Part shown: piece by piece, positions 8,998 to 18,418 of the stretch
How positions within the stretch are numbered: the stretch's first letter is position 1
Layout: each line of letters opens with the position of its first letter
Assembly: GCA_028873815.1 (NCBI GenBank)
Contig: JAPPNN010000068.1
Coordinates: 101,787-165,786 of the forward strand
Reading direction: 5' to 3'
DNA length: 64,000 bases
From: Gemmatimonadota bacterium
GTDB taxonomy: Bacteria; Gemmatimonadota; Gemmatimonadetes; Longimicrobiales; Gaopeijiaceae
Translations under genes and position numbers: made by a program
Notes under the pieces: generated by a model
What the model was told of the DNA's origin: nothing
The model's database searches: none
The model's input: only the letters and a program-made list of their open reading frames with translations

Positions 8998-9043
8998 GTC
9001 ACATACTCTAACGATCCGGACCATGTCGGGTTAGAATCGACAC
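8998..9043. promoter_or_regulatory. Compact divergent promoter with two leaderless-type -10 boxes
   Basis: Only 46 bases separate the two divergent starts. On the minus strand TAGAGT (9010-9005) ends 7 bases before the ATG at 8997. On the plus strand TAGAAT (9032-9037) ends 6 bases before the ATG at 9044. Neither gene has a Shine-Dalgarno sequence. If these are -10 elements, both transcripts start at or next to their start codons. No clear -35 boxes are visible. Confidence 0.5.
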
Positions 9044-9946
9044 ATGCACGATTCGACCGCCCGCCCCAGCGCGGAAATCCCCGGACCTGCCGTCTCCGCC
9101 ACCTGGCTGGCCAACCGCCTGGGGTCGCCCGGCCTCGTGGTGCTGGATGGATCATGGTACCTGCCCGGTTCGGGCCGTGATCCCGTGAGCGAGTTCGACG
9201 ACGCGCGCATTCCGGGAGCGCGGTACTTCGACATCGACCGCTGCAGCGACCCCGGGGCGGAGTTGCCGCACACGGTTCCGGCCCCGGAGCATTTCCGCAG
9301 GTGCGCCGAAGAGGTTAAGGTATCGGATGCGTCCAGCGTGGTGGTGTACGATGGATCGGGCGTCAACCTCAGCGCCGCCCGGGTCTGGTGGATGTTCCGC
9401 TATTTCGGTTTCGACAACGTGGCGGTGCTGGACGGCGGACTGCGCCACTGGCTCGCCTCCGGCCACCCCGTCGAATCGGGCCCGGCCGTGCGAACCCTCG
9501 AAGCGGCGGCGCCCTTCCGCGCCACCCCCCGGCCGCACCTCGTTCGCTCGCTGGACGACATCGTCGAGGCCATCGGCGCCGCCGACAGGCAGATCGTCGA
9601 TGTCCGTCCGCCGGGACGATTCGCCGGGACCGCACCCGAACCGCGAGCGGGTCTCCGCGGGGGCCACATTCCGGGGAGCCGCAACCTCCCCTACACCAGC
9701 CTTGTGGACTCCGGCACGGGATTGGCCATCGGCGGGAACGAGCTTGCGCGCGCGCTCCGCGAGGCCGGCATCGATCCCGCTCGCGAACTGATCGGCACCT
9801 GCGGCTCGGGGACGAGCGCGTGCGCCTTCGCCTGGATGATGGCCCGGTCCGGCCACGAGGACGTGGCGATCTACGACGGATCCTGGTCGGAGTGGGGCGG
9901 ACGCGACGACGTTCCCGTCGACACAGGCCCGGCCGACCCACCCTGA
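9044..9946 (+). CDS. sseA: 3-mercaptopyruvate sulfurtransferase (two-domain rhodanese)
   Basis: 300 residues forming two rhodanese domains, the usual size of the family. The N-terminal domain (about 15-145) is the inactive structural copy. The C-terminal domain (165-300) carries Cys253 in CGSGTSA, matching the CG-S/T-G-x-T-A active-site loop of mercaptopyruvate sulfurtransferases rather than the CRxG loop of thiosulfate enzymes. It moves sulfur from 3-mercaptopyruvate to thiol acceptors in the cytoplasm; no export signal is seen. Monocistronic and probably leaderless (see the divergent promoter). It converges on the small lipoprotein gene at 9961. Confidence 0.9.
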   Translation: MHDSTARPSAEIPGPAVSATWLANRLGSPGLVVLDGSWYLPGSGRDPVSEFDDARIPGARYFDIDRCSDPGAELPHTVPAPEHFRRCAEEVKVSDASSVVVYDGSGVNLSAARVWWMFRYFGFDNVAVLDGGLRHWLASGHPVESGPAVRTLEAAAPFRATPRPHLVRSLDDIVEAIGAADRQIVDVRPPGRFAGTAPEPRAGLRGGHIPGSRNLPYTSLVDSGTGLAIGGNELARALREAGIDPARELIGTCGSGTSACAFAWMMARSGHEDVAIYDGSWSEWGGRDDVPVDTGPADPP

Positions 9947-9960
9947 AACCCTGGTCGCAG

Positions 9961-10326
9961 CTACCGGCGCCGGGTGGCGGTGACGGTCCCGCGACGCGTG
10001 CCCATCACCCAGTTTCCCGCCAGAAAAGACTCGTCGCCCGCCAACCTCAGAACCAGCCTGCCGGACTCGACGGCCGCGGTCACGTGCATCAGGTTCGCAT
10101 CCACCTCCACCCCGACGATCCGCGCGGTCATGCGTCCGGCCACCAACGTGCCCCGATACGCGCCCGGTCCCCCCTCGATCGACATCGTTCCTTCCGAAAC
10201 CAGACTCTCGGACGACAGCGTCACCTCGTACTCGCCCAGCGGGTCGAGCCTTGCCTCGCCGACGGCCGGGCCGTGAGCGCAACTCCACAGGAACGCGGCC
10301 GCGGCCACGCCAAGACGGAGTACCAT
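9961..10326 (-). CDS. Small lipoprotein, function unknown
   Basis: 121 residues from the ATG at 10326. The N-terminus MVLRLGVAAAAFLWSC is a short signal peptide with a lipobox-like Cys16. The remainder reads as alternating beta strands (EYEVTLSSES, YRGTLVAGRM, LVLRLAGDES), consistent with a small beta-sandwich or half-barrel. The C-terminal TRRGTVTATRR is strongly basic. The same composition is seen in small envelope proteins of unknown function. It may be transcribed with the membrane protein 26 bases upstream. No function is assigned. Confidence 0.65.
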   Translation of the reverse strand: MVLRLGVAAAAFLWSCAHGPAVGEARLDPLGEYEVTLSSESLVSEGTMSIEGGPGAYRGTLVAGRMTARIVGVEVDANLMHVTAAVESGRLVLRLAGDESFLAGNWVMGTRRGTVTATRRR

Positions 10327-10352
10327 CGCGTGCGTGGCGGAGTCCTGGCGGG

Positions 10353-10619
10353 TCAGCCGGAGAACGCGGTGACGGCAATCCAGTCGGCTACCGTCCGAAT
10401 CCCCGTGATCACGCCCTCGCCCACCGCCACCAGCATGTCGCCCGCCATCGTCTTGTCGAGCAGGCCCAGCCACACGGCCGCGGCCAGGAGGATGGCTGCC
10501 GGGACGAGGACCCTCAGGGCGATGCGCGCGAACTCCTTGAAGATCATCCAGGTCACCGCGAGAAGCAGCAGGAACACCACCAACTCGCCGATCAGGGCGG
10601 GAGCAACGACTTCTGTCAC
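10353..10619 (-). CDS. Small two-helix membrane protein, unknown function
   Basis: 88 residues from a GTG at 10619 with GGAGG six bases upstream. Two hydrophobic segments are visible, about 8-28 (GELVVFLLLLAVTWMIF) and 33-53 (ALRVLVPAAILLAAAVWLGLL), followed by a short amphipathic tail. Probably an inner-membrane protein. It is the first gene after the HU terminator region and may be transcribed with the lipoprotein gene at 9961. No family is recognised. Confidence 0.65.
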   Translation of the reverse strand: MTEVVAPALIGELVVFLLLLAVTWMIFKEFARIALRVLVPAAILLAAAVWLGLLDKTMAGDMLVAVGEGVITGIRTVADWIAVTAFSG

Positions 10620-10661
10620 CTGGGGCCTCCGTCAAGGAGCGTCGACTCAATATACAACGTA

Positions 10662-10696
10662 GGGGAGGCGGCTCCGGTTTCCGAAGCCGCCTCCCC
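10662..10696 (-). terminator. Perfect 12-bp stem-loop between HU and the small membrane protein
   Basis: Arms GGGGAGGCGGCT (10662-10673) and AGCCGCCTCCCC (10685-10696) are perfectly complementary around an 11-base loop. There is no U-tract on the minus strand (CCTACG follows), so it may be a pause, a back-up terminator or an mRNA-stabilising hairpin near the 5' end of the transcript from 10619. Confidence 0.45.
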
Positions 10697-10748
10697 GTTT
10701 CCTGCGGCGAAACCTGCCGATCGGCGAGTCTCGCCATTCCTTGCGAGA

Positions 10749-10778
10749 AAGCGTCGCCAGAGTCCCCCGGCGACGCTT
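10749..10778 (-). terminator. Probable intrinsic terminator of hup
   Basis: Eleven bases after the HU stop, a perfect 10-bp stem AAGCGTCGCC / GGCGACGCTT (10778-10769 and 10758-10749) with a 10-base loop is followed on the minus strand by TCTCGC, the T-run being TTTCT counting the stem end. Position and strength fit a rho-independent terminator with a weak U-tract. Confidence 0.6.
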
Positions 10779-10788
10779 CTTCGGAGTC

Positions 10789-11073
10789 CTACGAAATCCG
10801 GTCCTTGAGGCCCTTGGCGGCCTTGAACGCGGGATACCTCTTCGCAGCGATGGTAATGCTCTCGCCCGTGCGCGGGTTGCGGCCGCTGCGGGCCCCTCGA
10901 TGACGGGCCTCAAAGGTCCCGAACCCTCCGATCGAGACCTTTCCGCCGGCGTCGAGTTCGTCGGCAACGACGCCGAGGGCGGGGTCGAACACGATATCCA
11001 GGACTTCCGCAGCCTTAGCCTGGGTCAAACCAGACTTCGCGGCGACCTTCCTGGCCATCTCGGACTTGTTCAT
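10789..11073 (-). CDS. hup: HU family DNA-binding protein
   Basis: 94 residues, standard HU size. The N-terminal helices (MNKSEMARKVAAKSGLTQAKAAEVLD) and the signature GGKVSIGGFGTFEARHR...GRNPRTGE are intact, the latter including the DNA-intercalating beta arm with its RNPRTGE tip. HU bends and compacts DNA as a dimer and assists replication, recombination and transcription. The start is supported by AAAGGAG ten bases upstream. It is monocistronic, with a hairpin in its 5' leader and a terminator after it. HU and IHF cannot be separated rigorously from sequence alone, but the arm favours HU. Confidence 0.95.
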   Translation of the reverse strand: MNKSEMARKVAAKSGLTQAKAAEVLDIVFDPALGVVADELDAGGKVSIGGFGTFEARHRGARSGRNPRTGESITIAAKRYPAFKAAKGLKDRIS

Positions 11074-11136
11074 CTGCTCTTGCTCCTTTGGGGTGGTTTG
11101 CCTTCGCCCGCGCGTGCCGCGGGATTGGGACCGGTA

Positions 11137-11158
11137 CGACGCACCGACGAGTGCGTCG
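11137..11158 (-). promoter_or_regulatory. Hairpin in the hup 5' leader and candidate promoter
   Basis: CGACGCAC (11137-11144) and GTGCGTCG (11151-11158) form a perfect 8-bp inverted repeat with a 6-base loop, about 65 bases upstream of the HU start. Farther up on the minus strand an extended -10-like TGATAGTGT (TAGTGT at 11174-11169) would place the hairpin inside the 5' untranslated leader. It could also be an operator. The rest of 11074-11310 shows nothing further. Confidence 0.4.
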
Positions 11159-11310
11159 CGCTTCAGTTACACTATCATCCTGTTCTGTGCCAAAAACTCC
11201 CCATTCGGGTTGATCCCCTGAAGAGTTCCCGCGTATCACTGTGACGGAAAACGCGTCGGAATGGAAGGGGACAACCGGAATCGCCGACTACCGGCCCAAC
11301 CTGCGAGATC

Positions 11311-12357
11311 ATGATGAAAGCCGCTATCTACCGGGAATACCGAGGCCCGATCACCGTCGAAACGCTGCCCGACCCCGTGCCGCAGCCCGATGGAGTCGTG
11401 CTGCGCGTTGAATCGAATGGCATATGCAGGAGTGACTGGCACGGGTGGGTGGGACACGATCCGGACATCGTCCTGCCGCACGTCCCGGGGCACGAGATCG
11501 CGGGAGTGGTGGAGGATGTCGGGAGCGAAGTCAGGCGGTGGAAGACGGGTGACCGCGTGTCGGTGCCCTTCATCGCCGGTTGTGGACGGTGCCGTCCGTG
11601 TCGGGCAGGCAACCAGCAGGTCTGCGACCGCCAGTTCCAGCCGGGATTCCACGGTTGGGGCGGGTTCGCCGAGCGGGTGGCGCTTCGGCATGCGGACCTC
11701 ACGCTTGCGGCGCTCCCCGACGATGTGGGCTTTGTCGACGCCGCCAGCCTCGGTTGCCGGTTCGCGACGTCGTTCCGGGCGATCCAGGCCCAGGGACGGG
11801 TGACGGGCGGCGACTGGGTCGCTGTGCACGGGTGCGGCGGCGTCGGGCTGGCCGCGGTGATGATCGCCGCCGGCCTCGGCGCCCGTGTCGTCGCAGTGGA
11901 CATCCGCGGAGAAGCCCTGAAGATGGCACGCGGCGTCGGCGCGGCCGCAGCCGTCAATGCCTCCGAATCCGAGGACCCGGTGCAGGAGATCCGCGACATC
12001 ACCGGCGGTGGCGCCCACGTGTCGCTGGATGCCCTCGGTCACAGGGACACCTGCTTCAACTCGGTGGCCTGCCTGCGCAAGCGGGGCCGCCACGTACAGG
12101 TGGGGCTCATGACGGCGGAGCATCGCCATGCGGGCATACCGTGGGACCTGGTGATCGCCTGGGAACTGGAGATGGTCGGGAGCCACGGGCTGCAGGCGCA
12201 CGAGTACGACCGCATTCTGCGCATGGTCGCGGCTGGCTCCGTCGACCCGGCGAAGCTCGTGACACGGACCGTCTCCCTCGAGGAAGGCGTGGACGTCCTG
12301 ACCGGCATGGACGACTACAGCGTGCTTGGCGTCGTCGTTATCGACCGCTTCGCGTAG
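11311..12357 (+). CDS. Zinc-dependent medium-chain alcohol dehydrogenase
   Basis: 348 residues. Catalytic zinc ligands Cys39 and His61-Glu62 (GHE) are present, as is the structural-zinc lobe Cys91, 94, 97, 105. The Rossmann motif [13 protein letters not shown] marks NAD(P) binding. The family oxidises alcohols or reduces aldehydes in the cytoplasm; an acetoin/butanediol-, threonine- or arabinitol-type substrate is possible but cannot be told. Two adjacent ATGs (11311, 11314) could start it. Its 3' end overlaps the end of the convergent metalloprotease gene by 20 bases. Confidence 0.9.
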   Translation: MMKAAIYREYRGPITVETLPDPVPQPDGVVLRVESNGICRSDWHGWVGHDPDIVLPHVPGHEIAGVVEDVGSEVRRWKTGDRVSVPFIAGCGRCRPCRAGNQQVCDRQFQPGFHGWGGFAERVALRHADLTLAALPDDVGFVDAASLGCRFATSFRAIQAQGRVTGGDWVAVHGCGGVGLAAVMIAAGLGARVVAVDIRGEALKMARGVGAAAAVNASESEDPVQEIRDITGGGAHVSLDALGHRDTCFNSVACLRKRGRHVQVGLMTAEHRHAGIPWDLVIAWELEMVGSHGLQAHEYDRILRMVAAGSVDPAKLVTRTVSLEEGVDVLTGMDDYSVLGVVVIDRFA

Positions 12358-14929
12358 GCAGCCCACGGACAAGACTCGTCGGCATGGTCCACGGACCTCC
12401 AGCGGGGCTCCAACGGGTCCAGTCCCGAACCCAATCACCGACCCAGTCCATCGCGGGGGTCCCGATTGGAGCTCCGGGCGGCGCGTTCGGCGTCGCGACC
12501 GGCGTCCAGGGCGCATACGGACGATCCTCGAAGCGCTGAATGTCGCGGGCCAGGAGCGCGAAATGGGCCCCCTGCGCACCGTCGTCCAAAGCGAGACTGG
12601 CCGCCATCGACCCCAGTTGGCCGAGGTGCCGCGCCGCGACCGCGCGCACCTGCGACATGGGGGCACCATCGGCGAGCCGCATCAGTCCGTCCGCGACCAC
12701 CCGCCCCACCGCCCGACGGACCTCCGCCTCGTACGGCCCATCGCCACCGTTCGGCTCGCCGACCTCGGCCAGGGCGGCGATCACGTCGCCCAGCCCCGGA
12801 AGCGATGCATCGAGAACGCGCTGCTCCAGCAACCGCGCCGCACGGCTCGGATTCAACACCTCCTCCACCACGTGCGCCGCTGCGACGACGGCCGGAGAGA
12901 TCGCGTCGAACACCGGCCCCGTGTAGCGCGGGAAGAGTTCCCGCGTCCGCCCGTACCCCGACGGCCGGGGCGGCAGCTCCGCCAACACCGCCTCGGGAAT
13001 GGTCAGCTCGGCGGGCTGAATCGCGCGCACGAGCGCATCCAGCGCCCGCTGCTGCTCCGCGGCCGACGCCGGCCGTACCGGATCGACCCCGTCGCCGCGG
13101 ACCGCGTACGTGTAGTGCATGCCCCCGAGCACCGAGGCGGCCGCGGTGACCTGGTAGCGGTGGTGCAGGTACAGCGGCACCAGGACCTCCTCCATCTGCG
13201 CCATGGGACGACCGGCGCGAATCGCCCGCTCGCCGAAGCGGTCGAGGGCGGCGCGGCGGACATCCAGCATGCGGTCCAGCTCGGCCCCGGCGTCCGTCCC
13301 ATTCGACCATTGATCGGCCCGCGCGTGTGCCGAAACATCCTGGTTCGTGAAGAAGCGGACGTCCTCTTCCCAAGCCTCGTCGAGGATCCGCTCCAGCTCG
13401 GCCGCCTCGTCCGCGCCGGCCGGGAACACCTCGTAGCCGTAGCGGATCGCGACCTTGTCCCACTCGCCGATGTCCGTGTCGTAGACTTCGGAGTAGTCGA
13501 AGCCGTCACCGTCCAGGGTGATGAGCGGATGCGGGTAGTCCAACACCGAGATCCTCCCCGCCTCGCTGTCGTAGTAGTTGTGCGACAGACCCAGCGTGTG
13601 CCCGACCTCGTGTGCCGAAAGCTGACGAATCCTGGCCAGCGCCCACTCGGCAATGTCGTCCGCGCTCTCGTTGCCGTTCTCGTACGGGGCCAGCAGGCCC
13701 TCGGCGATCAGGTAGTCCTGGCGCACCCGCAACGAGCCGAGTGTCACGTTGCCCTTGAGGATTTCGCCGGTGCGCGGGTCGGTGATCGAGCCACCCGTGC
13801 TCCAGCCCCGGGTGGAACGATGCACCCAGTTGATCACGTTATAGCGCACGTCGTGGCTGCTCACGTCCTCGGGCCGCAGCTCGACCCGGAAGGCGTCGAT
13901 GAAGCCGGCGGCCTCGAAGGCCTGATTCCACCAGCGGGCCCCGTCCAGCAGCGCCGAGCGCACCGGTTCCGGGGTCCCCGGATCGAGGTAGTAGACGATG
14001 GGCTCGACGGGCTCGCTCATCGAGGAGGACGGATCCCTCTTCTCCAGCCTGTGTCGGCGTATGAAGCGCTTTGTCATCGGCTCGCCGAGCGGGGTCGAGT
14101 AGTCCTGGAACGCGAGTCCCCCGTACCCGGCGCGCGGATCGTGAGCACGCGGCGTGTATTCCCCCAGCTCCGGAAGCTTGATGAAGGAGTGATGCATCCG
14201 AATGGTGGCCGCCGCCGCGGAAGCCGCCACATTGCCGACTCCCTCGAACCCGCCGCCTCCGCCCCCGAATCCCCCAAAGCCCCCACCCCCGCCGTCCTGC
14301 CGCACGAAGGTGAGCGAGGCCTCCATCTCGGTGTTGTCGGGGAAGTTCATGACCATGGGCAGGTACACCGCGCTGCGGCTCGCGTCCAGCCGGTAGGTCC
14401 CCGGCCGCATCCTCCCGGCAAAGCCCGCGATGTCCTGAAGCAGGAATGGGGTGAAGTCCACCAGCACGCGGTCACCCGTCTCCGCCCCAACCGTGAACCC
14501 CCAGAGGGTCGACGGCGCGAAGGCATCCTCCACGGCCTTGCGTTCCGCAGGATTGTTGCTCGACGCGCGGAACCGGTAGTTGGGCTGGATCATCAGCACC
14601 TTGGGGCCCACGCGATTGAAACGCACCACCCGCGACCCAGCGAGCTGTCCGCGGTCGATGCCGATGTCGTTGGAGCCCAGTCCGGCGCCGATTCCGGAGG
14701 CGTGGAGCACATCCGTGTCCCACTCGCCGATCTCCAGCCAGATCCTGCCGCTCGCCTCCTCCCAGTAGAGCGGCATGAAGCCGTCCATCAGCTCCATCGA
14801 GGCGGTCCTGTCCTCGATCGTCGGCACCTCGCCCCCACTCTGCGCCCCCGCTTGTGCCGGAACCGAAGCCTGAGCCAGGGCCAGGAAAACTGTCACGGCC
14901 GCGGCGCGGCCCACGCGAACGCTCGTCAT
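12338..14929 (-). CDS. Secreted zinc-dependent metalloprotease, DUF5117/DUF5118-type
   Basis: 863 residues from the ATG at 14929 (GGAGG eight bases upstream), with a Sec signal peptide ending near [11 protein letters not shown]. The zinc site [11 protein letters not shown] lies around residue 437 and matches the metzincin HExxHxxGxxH pattern. N-terminal of it is a long beta-rich region typical of the DUF5117 family, interrupted by a Gly/Phe-rich loop ([16 protein letters not shown]). The C-terminal third is helical. Related proteins are large periplasmic or outer-membrane-associated proteases common in Bacteroidota and Gemmatimonadota; substrate unknown. It probably has its own promoter in 14930-14969 or is read with the upstream gene cluster. 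Confidence 0.88.
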   Translation of the reverse strand: MTSVRVGRAAAVTVFLALAQASVPAQAGAQSGGEVPTIEDRTASMELMDGFMPLYWEEASGRIWLEIGEWDTDVLHASGIGAGLGSNDIGIDRGQLAGSRVVRFNRVGPKVLMIQPNYRFRASSNNPAERKAVEDAFAPSTLWGFTVGAETGDRVLVDFTPFLLQDIAGFAGRMRPGTYRLDASRSAVYLPMVMNFPDNTEMEASLTFVRQDGGGGGFGGFGGGGGGFEGVGNVAASAAAATIRMHHSFIKLPELGEYTPRAHDPRAGYGGLAFQDYSTPLGEPMTKRFIRRHRLEKRDPSSSMSEPVEPIVYYLDPGTPEPVRSALLDGARWWNQAFEAAGFIDAFRVELRPEDVSSHDVRYNVINWVHRSTRGWSTGGSITDPRTGEILKGNVTLGSLRVRQDYLIAEGLLAPYENGNESADDIAEWALARIRQLSAHEVGHTLGLSHNYYDSEAGRISVLDYPHPLITLDGDGFDYSEVYDTDIGEWDKVAIRYGYEVFPAGADEAAELERILDEAWEEDVRFFTNQDVSAHARADQWSNGTDAGAELDRMLDVRRAALDRFGERAIRAGRPMAQMEEVLVPLYLHHRYQVTAAASVLGGMHYTYAVRGDGVDPVRPASAAEQQRALDALVRAIQPAELTIPEAVLAELPPRPSGYGRTRELFPRYTGPVFDAISPAVVAAAHVVEEVLNPSRAARLLEQRVLDASLPGLGDVIAALAEVGEPNGGDGPYEAEVRRAVGRVVADGLMRLADGAPMSQVRAVAARHLGQLGSMAASLALDDGAQGAHFALLARDIQRFEDRPYAPWTPVATPNAPPGAPIGTPAMDWVGDWVRDWTRWSPAGGPWTMPTSLVRGLPTRSGR

Positions 14930-14969
14930 CGTGCTGTACCTCCAAGGTTGAACTGCTGTTTCCGAACTG

Positions 14970-16127
14970 CTACGTGCCAAGCTGGGCGCGCACCGCCTCC
15001 GCCACCAGCTTCATCTCCTCCGCCGTGTTGTACAGGTGCGGCGAGACGCGGATGCGGCCCCTCCGCAGGGACACCACGACACCCTCATCGGCAAGCCCCT
15101 GTTCCAGTGTCTCTCCGTCGATGTCCGGGTGGCGGAACGTGAGCATGTGCCGACGCTGCCCCGGGTCGGGAGCGGTCACGCATCCCAGGGCCTCGAGCCG
15201 CCCGGCAAGATCGTCGACCAGCCCGCCCACGTGCTCCGCGATCGCGTCGATCCCCGCCTCCTCGAGCAGTTCCAGCGCGGCCAGAAAGCCCGCGATCAGC
15301 GGGTACGCGAGGCTGCCCTCCTCGAAACGGCCGGCATCGGGGAGCAATTCGTAGTGCACGCGGTCGAAGTTGAATGCTTCGGTGGTGCTCCTCCAGCCGA
15401 TCAGGGGCGGGTGGACGCTGCGCACGAGCGAGCGGTCCACGAAGACGGCCCCGATGCCCATCATTCCGAGCATCCACTTGTGGCTGTCTGCCGACAGAAA
15501 GCGAACACCGTCCTTCTTCACGTCGGTCGGAAGCGCGCCCACGGTCTGGATGCCGTCCACGCACAGCAGCACGTCGCGCTCGCGACACAGCTCACCGAGG
15601 CCGGTCAGGTCGGTGACCGCGCCGGTCGCGTACTGTGCCGAACTCACCGCCAGCACGCGGGTCGCGGGTTTCAGCACACGGGCGGCCGTATCCACGGTCA
15701 CCGTGCCCGCTTCGTCGGCGGGAAGGACGTCGAGCGCCGCGATTCCACGCCGGTCCAGATCGATCCACGGATAGACGTTGGACGGGTACTCGACCGAGGC
15801 TGCCGCAGCGACGCGGTCGCCGGGACGCCAATCCAGCCCCGCCGCAAGAAGCGACAGGCCATGCGAGGTGTTGCGCACGAACGCGACTTCGTCCGCTTCG
15901 CAGCCGATCAGACGGGCGAAGCGCTCGCGGCACGACTGGGCCAGCGACTCCCAGTCGTCGAACGACGGCCGGCCCATCCGAGCCATCGCGTCCATGAAGC
16001 CGTGAACCGCCTCGACGACGCGCGTCGACGTGGGCGAGACGCCCGCATGGTTGAGGAAGATGTGGGTGCGCGACACCGGGAACTCGTCGCGATACGACTG
16101 CGGGAGGGTGCGCAGGGGCATGTTCAT
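14970..16127 (-). CDS. Class V aminotransferase / cysteine desulfurase-like PLP enzyme
   Basis: 385 residues with the fold-type I PLP architecture of the IscS/isopenicillin-N-epimerase group. The cofactor Lys lies near residue 216 in SADSHKWMLG, and the phosphate-binding NTSHGLSLLAAGL motif is present. No conserved loop Cys typical of sulfur-mobilising desulfurases is obvious, so a kynureninase- or epimerase-like reaction is possible. The start overlaps the end of the glycosyltransferase gene by four bases, tying it to the 14.9-18.4 kb operon. Substrate is not assignable. Confidence 0.85.
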   Translation of the reverse strand: MNMPLRTLPQSYRDEFPVSRTHIFLNHAGVSPTSTRVVEAVHGFMDAMARMGRPSFDDWESLAQSCRERFARLIGCEADEVAFVRNTSHGLSLLAAGLDWRPGDRVAAAASVEYPSNVYPWIDLDRRGIAALDVLPADEAGTVTVDTAARVLKPATRVLAVSSAQYATGAVTDLTGLGELCRERDVLLCVDGIQTVGALPTDVKKDGVRFLSADSHKWMLGMMGIGAVFVDRSLVRSVHPPLIGWRSTTEAFNFDRVHYELLPDAGRFEEGSLAYPLIAGFLAALELLEEAGIDAIAEHVGGLVDDLAGRLEALGCVTAPDPGQRRHMLTFRHPDIDGETLEQGLADEGVVVSLRRGRIRVSPHLYNTAEEMKLVAEAVRAQLGT

Positions 16128-17221
16128 CGGTTCCGGCGCCTCCTGACCACCTCGCGATAGACCTCGAGGTTGCCGTCCACCATCGTATCCACCGTGAAGC
16201 GGCTTTCAATCCGTTCCCGGGCGCGCATTCCCATCGCCCGGGCGGTATCGGGATCGGAGAGGATGGACGCGAGCGCCGTCGCGAGAGAGCCGGCGTCGCC
16301 GGGGGGGCAAAGCAGCCCCGTGCGCCCGTCCTCGATGATCTCCGGAATTCCGCCCGCCCGGGTGCCCACCACCGGCAGGCCAGCAGCTCCCGCCTGCAGC
16401 GCGGCCACGCCCAGGCCCTCGCGCAGCGGAGGATGCACGCAGAAGTCGAAGGATCCCAGCCAACGGTGCAGGTCGGTGCGAAAGCCTGCGAAGCGGATCT
16501 GATTCTCGACGCCGGCGACTTCCGCCAGCTCCGCAACGTTTTCCCCCATCGAGCCGCGACCGAAGAGGACCACGGAGGGGGTCATGCCCCGGCGTTTCAG
16601 GATGGCCAGTGCGTCGACGAGCACCCAGTGACCCTTGCGCGGGATAAACTGAGCCACCATGGCCCCGGCCGGCTCGCCCGGCACGAGTCCGAACTCGGCG
16701 TCCGTCTCCTTGCGGGCGACCGGTTCCACCCAGTCGCCGGCCTCCACCGCCGAGTGCACCAGCGAGATCTTGTCGCGCGGCACGCCCTGATCGACCAGCA
16801 CCTCGCGCACGGCCGCCGAGATCGCGATCACGCGCCGGTACAGCCCGTACTTCGCACCCACGATCCACCCCGCCTCCGGGTTGTCCACGCGGCGCGTCAC
16901 CACGACCGGCACGCGGGCGAGCGTGGCGGCCACGGCTCCCAGCGTGTCGGCGCCGCGGCGCGAATGCAGGTGCACCAGTTCCACGTCCGCCCGGCGAAAC
17001 CGCGCGGCCATCCTGGCCAACGCCGTGACGTCACCCTCGCCGCGGAACGCGAACTCTTCCACGCGCAGCCACCGATCCCGCCCCGCCGCCGCCACCTCCG
17101 AGCCGCGCGGGACCATGAGCACCGACTTGATGCCGCGCTCCTGCAGCCCCTGGGCCAGGTAGAGCACCTGCAGCGCCCCCCCGTAGAGGTGCCGCCCGGT
17201 CTCGACATGGACGACGCTCAC
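16124..17221 (-). CDS. Glycosyltransferase family 4 (GT-B fold)
   Basis: 365 residues from a GTG at 17221 that overlaps the upstream stop as GTGA. The N-terminal acceptor domain begins VSVVHVETGRHLYGGA, with the glycine-rich loop seen in GT4 enzymes. The C-terminal donor domain has the EGLGVAALQAGAAGLPVVGTRAGGIPEII region that contacts the nucleotide-sugar. It transfers a hexose or similar sugar from an NDP-sugar with retention. Context next to GT9 and the Kdo transferase suggests lipopolysaccharide core assembly at the cytoplasmic face of the inner membrane. Confidence 0.88.
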   Translation of the reverse strand: MSVVHVETGRHLYGGALQVLYLAQGLQERGIKSVLMVPRGSEVAAAGRDRWLRVEEFAFRGEGDVTALARMAARFRRADVELVHLHSRRGADTLGAVAATLARVPVVVTRRVDNPEAGWIVGAKYGLYRRVIAISAAVREVLVDQGVPRDKISLVHSAVEAGDWVEPVARKETDAEFGLVPGEPAGAMVAQFIPRKGHWVLVDALAILKRRGMTPSVVLFGRGSMGENVAELAEVAGVENQIRFAGFRTDLHRWLGSFDFCVHPPLREGLGVAALQAGAAGLPVVGTRAGGIPEIIEDGRTGLLCPPGDAGSLATALASILSDPDTARAMGMRARERIESRFTVDTMVDGNLEVYREVVRRRRNR

Positions 17222-18369
17222 GAGGCCTTCACGACTGGCCCGGACAGGCCCAGCACCGCCCCCACCGCCCCCACCACCTCGTCGACCGTGATGTCCCTCA
17301 TGCAATCGACCCGTCCGTCACACGTCAGCTTGCCCCGGCACGGCGAGCAGTCCCTCCCCGAATGCAGGATCCTCACGCCCGGGCCCGGCGGGTCCAGGTA
17401 GGGCGTGTTCGAGCCGAAGAGGAGCACCGCCGGGCGGCCGTAGGCGTGGGCCATATGGCTCAGTCCCGTGTCCACGCCCACCAGCACCCCGCAGCGCGAC
17501 ACCAGCGCGGCCGCTTCCCCCAGCGTGGTCCGCCCGACCAGATCCACCACGGGAACATCCGCCGCCGTATCGGCGACTCCCGCCCTCTTGCCGGGCGCGT
17601 CCAACCCCGGCGCATCCACGCCCGCCACCCGGACACCAGCCCCCGCCAGGATCCGGTCCGCGGCCTCCCGGTCGGACGGGCCCCCGAGCATCGCGACGCC
17701 CACGCGCATGTCGGCACGGAGCCTGCGGATCACCTCGGACCACCGCTCCTCCAGCCAGTGCTTGTGGAAGCGCGTCGTGAACGGACACACGGCCACGAAC
17801 CCCGCTTGGAGCCCTTCCCGCTCCACCACGCGCGCGGCCCCTTCCACCTCGTCGGCCGAGCGCGGGATTTCGAGCGGAAACGACCGCGTGTCCAGCCCCA
17901 GGGCTTCGGCAAGGTGGACGTACTCGGAGGCGATGCGGCGCGCATCGCCGCCGCGAGGCGCGACCCTGGTCATCAGGGCGCGCGACCCCTCCCGCGATCC
18001 CAGCCCGATCCGCACCGGAGCCCCGGTGAGAAAGGTCAGCACGCCGCTACGCAAGAGTCCCTGCGCGTCGAGCGCAACATCGAAACGGGCGTCCCGCAGG
18101 CGCTCGAGCAGGTCCGCCACGGCGCGTGCCAGCGTCCCCCAGCGGCCCGTCCGCAGCATGCGTCTCCACGCCGCGCGCTCCCAGACGATCACTTCGTCCA
18201 GGTGCGGATTGTGCCGGATCACGTCCGCCGTGTGCTCCTCGGCCGCCCACGCAATGTGGGCATTGGGGTACCGCCGGCGCAACGCGCCCGCCAGGGGGGA
18301 AGCGAAGACCAGATCGCCGCGCGCGGACAGGCGCACGATCAGGATCTTCCGAACGGTTCGAGGAATCAT
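17218..18369 (-). CDS. Glycosyltransferase family 9, LPS heptosyltransferase type
   Basis: 383 residues from the ATG at 18369. It opens with KILIVRLSARGDLVFASPLAGALRRRYP, the N-terminal signature of ADP-heptose:LPS heptosyltransferases, and has the donor-site region VGVDTGLSHMAHAYGRPAVLLFGSNTP. A C-terminal Cys cluster (DCSPCRGKLTCDGRVDCM) is shared with many GT9 enzymes. It should add heptose to the Kdo-lipid A inner core. The start codon follows a TAACCT hexamer by 7 bases with no Shine-Dalgarno sequence. Divergent from the Kdo transferase gene, which is consistent with a core-biosynthesis locus. Confidence 0.9.
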   Translation of the reverse strand: MIPRTVRKILIVRLSARGDLVFASPLAGALRRRYPNAHIAWAAEEHTADVIRHNPHLDEVIVWERAAWRRMLRTGRWGTLARAVADLLERLRDARFDVALDAQGLLRSGVLTFLTGAPVRIGLGSREGSRALMTRVAPRGGDARRIASEYVHLAEALGLDTRSFPLEIPRSADEVEGAARVVEREGLQAGFVAVCPFTTRFHKHWLEERWSEVIRRLRADMRVGVAMLGGPSDREAADRILAGAGVRVAGVDAPGLDAPGKRAGVADTAADVPVVDLVGRTTLGEAAALVSRCGVLVGVDTGLSHMAHAYGRPAVLLFGSNTPYLDPPGPGVRILHSGRDCSPCRGKLTCDGRVDCMRDITVDEVVGAVGAVLGLSGPVVKAS

Positions 18370-18376
18370 CGAATGA

Positions 18377-18382
18377 AGGTTA
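18377..18382 (-). promoter_or_regulatory. Candidate -10 box of the GT9 operon (leaderless type)
   Basis: TAACCT (18382-18377 on the minus strand) fits the TAnnnT form and ends 7 bases before the ATG at 18369, the same geometry as at 9005-9010 and 9032-9037. No -35 box is clear. Confidence 0.35.
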
Positions 18383-18418
18383 TGATTGGCTGTTGCCGTC
18401 ACAACTCCCCAACCAGGC

